From positions 992,001 through 1,056,000 of the forward strand of contig JAALGY010000021.1 of NCBI GenBank assembly GCA_032358165.1: a DNA stretch of 64,000 nucleotides, read 5' to 3'. The notes beneath the pieces were generated by a model. That model had not been told where the DNA came from, made no database searches, and was given only the letters and a program-made list of their open reading frames with translations. Below, one piece after another: positions 56,152 through 64,000 of the stretch; within the stretch, counting starts at the first letter, position 1; each line of letters starts with the position of its first letter. A program made the translations under genes and the position numbers. The stretch comes from Diplosphaera chodatii (Eukaryota > Chlorophyta > Trebouxiophyceae > Prasiolales > Stichococcaceae).

Positions 56152-57801
56152 ATGGTGGCATCCACAGCCAGCGACAAGCTGACACCAGCGGGTGTGCCCG
56201 CATGGCGGGGCGTCCTGGCAAACCTGTTGGCCGGCGCCATGGCTGGCTGCGCTGTAGAGGCTGGTGAGGCGCTGGTTGCACTGGTCGCACTGATCTCCGA
56301 TGTGCGGTCTGACGTTGACAGGCCAGATGCAGCCATGCAGCGGATGACTGACGATCGATTCCCCTTGTGCACCTGCAGCGCTGTACCCGATCGACACGAT
56401 CAAGACGCGCATGCAGATGGCGCGGACAGGCGGCGGCGTCCGTGCCCTCTTCAAATCCGGCGGCGGCAAGGCGCTGTACGCCGGTGAGGCTGACGTGGTC
56501 ATGGTGGCTGAGGATGCCATGATGTGCATGGCCGACCGGCTTGCACCCAGCAGGCTGATCCTGTGCATGTGCTGTCACCGGCATCATGTGAACGACAGCA
56601 TCACGATGCTCTGCAGGGCTGGTGGGCAACCTGGTGGGCGTGGCGCCAGCGACCGCGGTGTTCATGGCGGTGTACGAGCCGATCAGGCAGGGGGTGGAGA
56701 AGCGCGTGCCCGCAAACCGCAACTTCCTGGCGCCGCTCACTGCGGGCGCCGCCTCTGGCCTCGCCGCATCGCTGATTCGCGTGCCAACCGAGGTCGTCAA
56801 GCAGCGCATGCAGTCAGGTGTGCGGCGAGCACTGTCTCACGGAACTGGAGGTATGCACATGTAGGCTTCATCCTGGCTGATTGTTGCCATTCAAGCGAAG
56901 CATGGCTCGCAGTGTGCGCTATTGGACCCTTGCAGGCGAGTTTGTGGGGGCTATCCAGGCCGTCAAGAGCATCTGCGCAAAGGAAGGCGTGCGCGGAATG
57001 TTTGCGGGCTATGGTTCATTCCTGTTGCGGGATCTACCCTTTGACGCCATCGAGTTTGTGACGTATGACCAGCTGCGGCGCGCTTACAAGGTCAGCTTGG
57101 CAGGCAGTCGCGAGGTCAGCAGCGCCGAGACCGCGGTCATGGGTGAGTATGCACCTCGTGGCACAGGTGGTACCTCACAGATGTCCATGCAGACTGCAGA
57201 GCATCCAGCGTAGGTGTGCACCATGCAAGCGACCCGACTACAAGCAGCAACCCTTCATTGCAGGCGCGGCTGCGGGGGCAGTGACGGGCATCCTGACCAC
57301 GCCCTTCGATGTGCTGAAGACGCGGCTGATGACTCAGGGCACCAATCGCACATACGCCAACGTGGGCGATTGTGCTGTGAAGATCTGGCAGGAGGAGGGC
57401 TGGAGGACCTTCTTCAAGGTGGGTTGCTGTCACTGGTCGTGTGGGTGTGGCCTGCTGTGGGACATGGTGCCTTTTGACACAGAGTAGTCTGCCTTTGCTG
57501 CACCTCACTGTGCTGGTATGCTGATGCGAGTGCGCTTTTCCGCAGGGGTGGGAGCCACGGGTGCTGTGGATCTCAATAGGTAAGCTGTTTCGCAATGTCT
57601 TCATGCTCCCAACAAGCGTGCTGTACCGAAGGTATACTTGATGATTGTGCAGACCGGGCAAGTGCTGCCATCCGCTGTGCACTAGACAGGTTGGGTCCAT
57701 GTGCAGGTGGCTGCGTCTTCTTCAGTGCACTGGAGCTGTCAAAGCAGAAGTGGAGGGAGGTGCTGGGTGTGCCTGCCCCACCCGGGGAGTCGATGCATTG
57801 A
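56152..57801 (+). CDS. SAMC: S-adenosylmethionine carrier (mitochondrial carrier family)
   Basis: Seven exons (56152-56263, 56379-56483, 56617-56817, 56936-57142, 57264-57418, 57546-57579, 57707-57801) join to 302 residues. Three carrier repeats are seen, each with the P-x-D/E-x-x-K/R signature: ALYPIDTIKTR (38-48), RVPTEVVKQR and TPFDVLKTR (221-229). The phrases LAASLIRVPTEVVKQRMQ, GMFAGYGSFLLRDLPFDAI and PRVLWISIGGCVFF are those of SAM carriers, which import SAM into mitochondria or plastids in exchange for S-adenosylhomocysteine. The N-terminus (MVASTASDK) is short and lacks an evident presequence, unless upstream exons exist. Convergent with the xylulose kinase gene, 201 bp between stops. 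Confidence 0.95.
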
Positions 57802-58002
57802 GCATCATAGCGTCTGGCCTGATTGCGTGATGCAGATTTGATTGGCAGGAGCCACTTGTCGGGCTGACAAGACCACAGTGTTAACAGCAGTGCCATGTTC
57901 CACAATGAGTTTGCACCGATGGAATCGACCAGGGTACTGCTGTCACTTCATGGTCTTCAGGCTTGTTATGAAGCGTCAGACGATATCACTTATCAATGGT
58001 CA

Positions 58003-60699
58003 TCAATTTGCTGTCATGAAGAGCTGCTCGCCCAGCTTCTGGTGCCTTTGGAAGGCGTCCGCGTACGCGGAGGCATTTGCACTGTTTGGCTGCACCACCT
58101 GGCAACACAAGCATGCCAAGCGTCGCATTGCAGCACAACAGCGTGCAGTGCTTGCCGACAACGATGCTGTTGCTTGCTCACCTTTGCAGTGGGCAGCTGC
58201 ACGGTAGATATGTAGTCGCCAACGGGAACGCCTCGGTGGACTGCAGCCGCTTGCAGTGCCACTCCCAGCGACGCTGATTCGGACTCGAGCGGCAGCGCCA
58301 CTGGCAGCTGAAACACGTCTGCCACAATCTGCAGATGCCATGCTAGATGACTGCAGCACAGCTCATACACGCATCACAACTGCTGCAGATATGCCACTTG
58401 CATTGGGCTGCTTCCTGTGGTGTCCTTCGACCATGCTGTACACTGTCACACCTGTTGCCACAGGGGGTTCTTAGACCCGCCTCCGCACAGGCGCAGCTCT
58501 GATGCTGCTGCGGCGACGTGTTGTTGCAGCAGCACCATGCCTGCACGGACACATCGTTGTGGTGGCCTTGCTAGCAGGTACTGCAGTTGTGTGACAGTGC
58601 AGGTGCACAACCGCAGCCTTCAGCTGCTCACGCGGCGCACCTGCGTACAGGGAGAAGGTGGCGCCCTCCAGCGCCGCGCGGTACAGCAGCCCGGGCCGCA
58701 GCGACCTGCAGCCGCCGTCACGGGTTCCGTAACGCTGTGCGCCCAGCTGCTGCATGGGCCAACGGCAGGCGCGGGCTCACCCTGGGCTCAGCCCCTGGAT
58801 GGAGGCGCGCGCCCGCGGCCAGTTGGGGCACCGCTCGCCGTTGAGGTACGGCAGGAAGTTGACTCCGTCGCAGCCCGGCGGCTCGCGGGCAGCCAGGCCG
58901 GTCAGCTGCTCCTGGCTCATGTCGAACGCGTGGCACACCTGTTACGGCAGAGGCTGCCAGCCGCCTAGATACGCCAGGCGGTTCCAAAGCCTTGTGGTGC
59001 AGCATAGCGAGGATGCCCCACCATTACACCCCAAACCCTAGAGCTCAAACCCACCTCGTCGGCCACACTGCCACAATTCTGGATGCACAGAAGCGGCAGC
59101 CACTTGCCAGTGGCATCGCAGAAGGGCGCCAGACCGCCTGTAGGGTCCAGCACCGGGCTGTCTGACACGCCAAACAGCCTGCACAACATTGCGGCCATCT
59201 TGTCACTGCAGTGCAGTGCATGTTTGCGTATGCAGTGTCCACACGATTTGTACAAGGAAGGAGGCAGTGAGGTGTCTGCGGATGTCTGAGCGGCCATGTG
59301 GAAGGTCTCACGTGCCAGAGGTGCCCAGTGAGGCCACTAGCGAGCCACTGCTGACTGCGCCGTTGCCAAGCGCGCTTGCCGCGTTGTCTCCTGTGCCTGC
59401 GCATGGAGTGCCAGCACATGTCACGGTGATGGAATGCCAACGAGTCGTGTCATGCATTTGATCTGGATACGACAGAGCCCCAGACCTGGAGCCACCACCA
59501 CATCGGTGCGGAGGCCCAGGTCTTGAGCCGCCGCCTCAGTCAGGGTGCCCACCACCTGCGCGCCATACGTGCACGGGTAGAGCGTGGGGGGGCAGTGCGA
59601 TACCCTATGATACGCTATTGGAGGCTGGAGAGACAGGTCGAAACATGCGGTCAACCAAAAGCCGATATACCTCATTGGGACCAATCAGCTCAGGGAATGC
59701 TTCGTGGAGGCGGTCATCAATGATGTCCATGTGCTCCCTCAAATAGGCGCGGTGTTGAACATCGAAGACACCTGCATGGAGGGCAACACTCTTGAGATAC
59801 TCGTGGATGGCCGGCTTGCTGTAGACCTGGTTATATGTAGCGAGCACGCTCACCAGTGCCACTGGCATCACCGCACTCCATGACCATCCGCCCAGTGAGG
59901 TAGAAATTGATAAAATCATGAGGCTGCAGGCACATGTTTGCAATAATTGGTGAACAGACGCATCAAATAAGTAACCAGCCGTAGGTTGGCAGGCAACACA
60001 AACTACGAGTAAGACCTGTGGCTGCAGGGTGTGTTGCACATCCAGCCAGCAGCAGCGCACCAGCAGCACATGCCGCAGCCGTGCAAAATGCTGGGGCTCA
60101 TTGCGCTTCAGCCACAGAATCTTGCTTGCAGTGAATCCTGGCACAAGCTCGTAGCCGAACTTGTGGGACAGCTCCTGAGCCTCATCTGCACTCTCCACGT
60201 CACACCACAGCTTTGCCGGGCGGATGACCTGCAAAAAACACCGCCCTGACAACACTGTCCTGCTGAGACCGCAGCACCCTCAGCTGCTCGTTGCAGCACC
60301 TTTTCATCTGCGTCGAGCGCCACGAGGCCATGCTGCTGTCCGCTGACTGAGATGGCGGCAACGCGCTGCCGATCGCACTGCTCAAGCGCGCTGCGAATGG
60401 CACTCTTGACGCCGCTGATCCATTCAGCTGGATCCTACGTGACCAGACCAGACATGCCGTTCTGGCGTGGTGCTCATTTGAGCCTGTGCAGCTGCGTGGG
60501 TGCATACGCCATGCAGTGCTGGTGTGCAATGCAGGTTGCGGACCTGCTCAGCGCGGCCGGTGTGGTCTGCGTGCGTCTGCAGTGGCTCAAAGGCATGCTG
60601 TGCTCGTGCAACCACAGTGTGTTCTTTATCGCCTGCTTCGATGATCAGTGCCTTTGCGGCAGTCGTCGAAACGTCCAAGCCTACATACAGATTCTGCAT
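58003..60699 (-). CDS. XK: FGGY carbohydrate kinase, probably xylulose kinase
   Basis: A gene of about ten exons. ATG at 60699 opens MQNLYVGLDVSTTAAKA, the N-terminal phosphate loop of FGGY kinases (with ST where many have GT). Then DPAEWISGVKSAI, AAISVSGQQHGLVALD, RPAKLWCDVESADEA (substrate-binding Asp), FTASKILWLKRNEP, PHDFINFYLTG and GDASGT. The second half has TDVVVAPG, SGDNAASALGNG, SLGTSGT-like SLGTS, PFCDATGKWLPL, GVNFLPYLNGERCP, LCGGGSKNPLWQQ and SESASLGVALQAA. It ends AFQRHQKLGEQLF with stop at 58003. The order and the SKNPLWRQ-like segment fit xylulokinase, which makes xylulose 5-phosphate in the cytosol. Some exon edges were not computed. Confidence 0.88.
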
Positions 60700-61496
60700 G
60701 GCGCATGTCCCTGTGTGCTTTGCAGCGCCTGCTTGGTTGGCTTGTCACATGTTCATGGATCAAATCGTGTTTTGTAGGTGACCACCATCAAGAAGTGACA
60801 GAGCTGGTGTGTCCCTATGATCGGTGGTCTAAATTACACAATTTGCCAGGACATTCTGGCATGCATTCGGCCTGTGGCCAGCTGCTTAGCGGCTCCATGT
60901 CAAACCTAATGGTTCCCCGTTTCCATCCACCTTACAACCCCTGAAAACTCATATGAGTGAGACATTGGGCAGACCATAGCAGCAGCAGATGTAATGGCAA
61001 GGACGCTGCAACCTGTCAGAACTATCGCAACCCTTCACCAGATCAATGAGTCTGTTGAAAGACGTTTGGCTGTGTTGAACCATCACAAGATAAGAGTGGC
61101 TGAACCGGTTTTCGCCATATCAGATTTGAATGCATGGCGACACCCCCCGCTAGAGTTTCAAGTGGGTTTTGACCCCACACGTGAGTGCTGACTCGTTCCG
61201 AAAGCTGTGCTTGGTCCTGACAACATACATTCCACTGCCTCATTGTGCGCTTGCCCGTGCTACTTAGTTGCACTGCAGCACATGCGCCCTGCACGTGACA
61301 CAACGTGCGGCGCAGAAGAGCACCAGCATCTGCAGCAAACATTCAGTTTTCGTCAGAAGTTGTGAACTGCTAGATGTCAAAAGACAAGGCGGGTCACGCC
61401 GCCGTTGGCATCCGCTCTCTCACGGGTCACATAAACAGCTCGCCTGATGTTGCTTATCGGGTGAGGTCACATCTTGTCGTCTCGCCATCCTTGGGA
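60700..61496. promoter_or_regulatory. upstream region of the xylulose kinase gene
   Basis: An ORF at 60994-61191 (+) and others were looked at and none is recognisable. The region lies between the kinase start and the 3' end of FolB, both on the minus strand. Confidence 0.4.
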
Positions 61497-62440
61497 TCAT
61501 TGGGACCGCGACCGTGTCAGCTCGATGGCTGCAGTCAGGAACCACATCACGTTAGAGTTTTGTAGCAGCTTTGATATCCTGCAGCATGCTGTCTTGCTCA
61601 GCATGCGGCGGCATTGCCGCCGCGGCAAAGCTGCTGTCTCATTCACCGATTGTATCAAATACGCCGGCGACAGGCGCCTGTGGCTTATCGACCCGAATGG
61701 AGGCGGCCTGCATACAGGAACCAAGCATCATATGAACCTGATTACCCTGATGTCTTGTATCCATCCAGCAGTGCCAGCCCCTGACCACCTCACGCATGGA
61801 CATAGCCAGCACAAGAACAACAGCACCTGCACTAAGGGATGACGCTGCAGAATAGTGTCCGCAATTGCAGAGGCCAATGACTCGATGAGATGCCGCGGCG
61901 GCCCCTCCACGACGGCCGCAACGTCACTGTCAAAATCACCAACGTCCCTCAGCATATACATGATTGCAGGCCAAGACCGCTGCATACGGCATTGACTTGT
62001 CTCATCTGACCGTTCGCTGGCCGTGTTGCACCTGAATACTTCAGCATAGTTGACGGTGTGCTGCAAGTCGTCCGTTGCACCTGCCTTGCGCAAGTCCACG
62101 GCAAGAGTGGCAGACACGACGAACCTCTGCCCGATCTGCCGCTCCTGTCATGCAGCACAGTGCGCAGTTCGATGCCAGGATGTGTCTACAGTGTCTGTTG
62201 TCTGCGAGTCTGCAGGAATACGCATCCAATGTCAGTGACACTGACCTCTGGTAGCACACCGTGGTAGCCGAAGAACCGCATCCCACTTATATGGATCCTA
62301 TCTAGTGATGCGTCGCCACATGCTGTTGCAGACGGGGTCGGGTGCTGATGTACGACCGAAAGTGCACGCCTCCCAGCCGCAGCCAGCCTTGTGGGTCGCA
62401 GTTGCTCGTTAAGCTGGCGGCAGGACCGCAATGTCAGCAT
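61497..62440 (-). CDS. folB: dihydroneopterin aldolase (folate synthesis) with N-terminal extension
   Basis: Exons on the minus strand: one from 62440 ending at HGVLPE; one with IGQRFVVSATLAVDLRKAGATDDLQHTVNYAEVFR (about 62130-62030); one with EGPPRHLIESLASAIADTIL (about 61910-61840); one with RVDKPQAPVAGVFDTIG (about 61700-61640); and a last short one giving AIELTRSRSQ with TGA at 61497-61499. The FolB fold is complete: Glu of GYHGVLPE and Lys of DKPQAP are the known catalytic residues. The enzyme cleaves 7,8-dihydroneopterin to hydroxymethyl-dihydropterin. About 46 residues precede the core (MLTLRSCRQLNEQLRPTRLA…), Arg-rich and without acids apart from one Glu, like a mitochondrial presequence. 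Confidence 0.87.
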
Positions 62441-62964
62441 CGTCCACCGTGTGGACCGCACGTCCACCTCCCCTCCCCTTGTGGCGTCAGCAAGACATCA
62501 GCCTGACTGGCTGCTGCACCAACCGCGAAGGCGGGCACTCGCGGACGTTGTCTGTCACTGACGTGGGGTTTGCTGAGCTGTTTTCGGCAGAGGGCGCGGT
62601 TGTCAAATGCAAAGACTGTCATCAGGTGCGCCCCATGCATCAGGGTTTTGCACATGGGAATTGTGAAAGAGGGGCAGCGTGGAAGGCTGACGTTGCTGTG
62701 CATCAGCCGCAGATCAGAACAATGTTGTAATAATCCATTCAGAACGGTCGACCAACGCTGTCTCATGGCGTGCTTCATGCACCCATTAGACGCTGGCATG
62801 CTTGGATTTGGCGGTCACGACCGCACAATGGTACTTGACCGACCAAAACCATTAAAATCTCCTTCAGTACGACACCGCACAGGTGCACGCGACAACTGTG
62901 CCAACACTTACTGCTGCAACACCACGACGCGTGCAGCCTGCAGAAACCCATCAGCAGACGAACA
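62441..62964. other. spacer between FolB and the HIG1 gene
   Basis: No recognisable gene; short frames on both strands only. Confidence 0.45.
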
Positions 62965-63186
62965 TCACCGCGGTGACAAGCCAGCAAACGCAGTAGACCC
63001 CACCATCAGCGCAACCGTGCCGGCCTGGGCCATGACGCGCGCTCGCATCATCTTCTGCGACAACTGTGAGTTGCCCTGTTTGAATGCCAGCAGCCCCACC
63101 ACCAAGACGCCAGCAGTCACACCACAGCCGACAATGACCAACGGGTTTCTTCGCTTTGGTATCATCTCATTGTGCGACTCTGACAT
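62965..63186 (-). CDS. HIG1-domain mitochondrial protein (RCF1-like)
   Basis: A single open exon from ATG 63186 gives 73 residues. It has KRRNPLVIVGCGVTAGVLVVGLLA (first membrane segment), then QKMMRARVMAQ at 44-54, an exact Q-x3-R-x-R-x3-Q motif of HIG1 type, then a second hydrophobic stretch AGTVALMVGSTAFAGL. HIG1/RCF1 proteins sit in the inner mitochondrial membrane and help assemble or regulate complex IV and supercomplexes. The last ten residues could be replaced by another exon, because a GT lies at VG|STAF. The ORF is also open upstream of the chosen ATG. Confidence 0.85.
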   Translation of the reverse strand: MSESHNEMIPKRRNPLVIVGCGVTAGVLVVGLLAFKQGNSQLSQKMMRARVMAQAGTVALMVGSTAFAGLSPR

Positions 63187-63820
63187 CGCGGACCCACCAG
63201 AGCTGCTCTTGTGCCCTGTATCACTGCGCTGGTGAGCCCAGCCGGCCCTCAGTCTAGTACGACCAATGCTAGTGGAGGTGCGATGCTCTTCTAGCGAAAT
63301 GTGTGGGCAGCAGCAGCAAAGACTGGCACACCTCGTGGACAACACAACACCACTTTCAGCAATGTGTTGTCACCGGAGCTAACGTCAGTGGCAAGGGCAC
63401 TGTGAAGTGGAGAGTCGAGCACTCTGCACGCGTGCACCGGGGAGCACGGACGCAATACACGACGCATGAGGCACGCTTGAGGGGTGCTGAAATTTGTCCA
63501 CCCTCAATGTAAATGATGACTCATTGGCACCCGCGGTCACGTTATCCATCAGCTAAAGCAGGCAACAGCGTGTGACACTAGCGCTTGTTGCAAACCCTTT
63601 TCACGAGGGGCGGTGGTCTGTGTCTGCTCCTATCCACAACCTCCTCATCAATGCGTACATGACAATATAGTACAGGTACACCGGTGCTACATGACACATT
63701 GCATGTTTGCAATACATAGTGGCTCCGGCGTTCACCTGGCAAGCGCTGCCAGGACCACCACAAACAGCACACAAGAAAACACACGACCTGGACTCCCATG
63801 CAGACAGTCAGCCTTACGAG
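63187..63820. other. no recognisable gene
   Basis: Upstream region of the HIG1 gene and 3' flank of the gene at the right edge. Nothing recognised on either strand. Confidence 0.45.
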
Positions 63821-64000
63821 CTACAACGAGGGTCTGTGCCCTGCTGGGAGCGCATCCAGCTGCACTTCCAGGGATGCTGCATCCGCAGCCTGTGCAAGGG
63901 CTTCTTTACCCTGCTGCTGCCGTTGTGTCAGCCCATTCAGGGAGCCGAGGTCAGCTGTTCTCACAGCATGAGCGCTTGCTGCGCCTGCGTCCGAGTCGGC
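63821..64000 (-). CDS. C-terminal exon of an unknown gene running off the right edge
   Basis: Sixty codons are open from the right edge to TAG at 63821-63823. The protein end is Ala- and Gln-rich (LGSLNGLTQRQQQGKEALAQ) and looks like a coiled-coil or amphipathic helix. No family can be named from this piece. Confidence 0.45.
   Translation of the reverse strand, partial: ADSDAGAASAHAVRTADLGSLNGLTQRQQQGKEALAQAADAASLEVQLDALPAGHRPSL

Noticed and set aside
60994..61191. 65-codon plus-strand frame
   Set aside because: No domain or conserved pattern; lies in the promoter region of the xylulose kinase gene.

Overview
The window looks like nuclear DNA of a green alga (Chlorophyta, perhaps a trebouxiophyte). 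It is GC-rich. Genes are cut by many short introns of roughly 70-130 bp with GT donors and acceptors that nearly always read (T)GCAG. Reassembled exons match plant-lineage proteins: the HAKAI-type RING protein, LPA2, an ITPK4-type inositol kinase, an S-adenosylmethionine carrier and a plant-type class 3 lipase. A ciliary dynein-assembly factor (DNAAF11/LRRC6) is also present, which plants with flowers lack. Exon joins were worked out by eye from reading frame, splice sites and remembered family patterns; no search was run.

Left arm (1-12.2 kb): a small CxxCxGxG zinc-finger protein, 13 bp before a ROK1/DDX52 RNA helicase; a short HAKAI-like RING gene; a DED1/DDX3-type helicase and mitochondrial ribosomal protein bL17 on the minus strand; DNAAF11 on the plus strand.

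Middle (12.2-39 kb): an island of nested repeats with no supportable host gene. Its parts are (i) a 92-bp minisatellite (module V), in nine arrays of more than 55 units; (ii) module A, about 450 bp; (iii) module B, about 1.1 kb; (iv) module T, about 220 bp, ending in a (CAAA)n tail and usually placed after A or B; (v) seven 5'-truncated or rearranged copies of a LINE whose 3' tail is (TCAATG)n; and (vi) a 225-bp element, R4, with a tRNA-like T-arm/B-box, found as non-integer head-to-tail multimers. Many insertions still show target-site duplications (TSDs). V+A+T resembles an SVA-like composite retroelement. R4 looks like a product of reverse transcription of circular or concatemeric RNA, and one insertion is an R4-LINE chimera inside a single TSD.

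Right arm (39-64 kb): TRAPPC3 (-), class 3 lipase (+), DRS1/DDX27 helicase (-), GNAT acetyltransferase (+), ITPK4-type kinase (-), LPA2 (-), SAM carrier (+), xylulose-kinase-like FGGY kinase (-), dihydroneopterin aldolase (-), a HIG1-domain protein (-) and the end of an unknown gene at the right edge. Neighbours are often convergent with 90-200 bp between stops. Three of the genes (DDX52, DDX27, DED1-like) serve RNA remodelling and ribosome assembly; the others are ordinary organelle, trafficking and metabolic genes.
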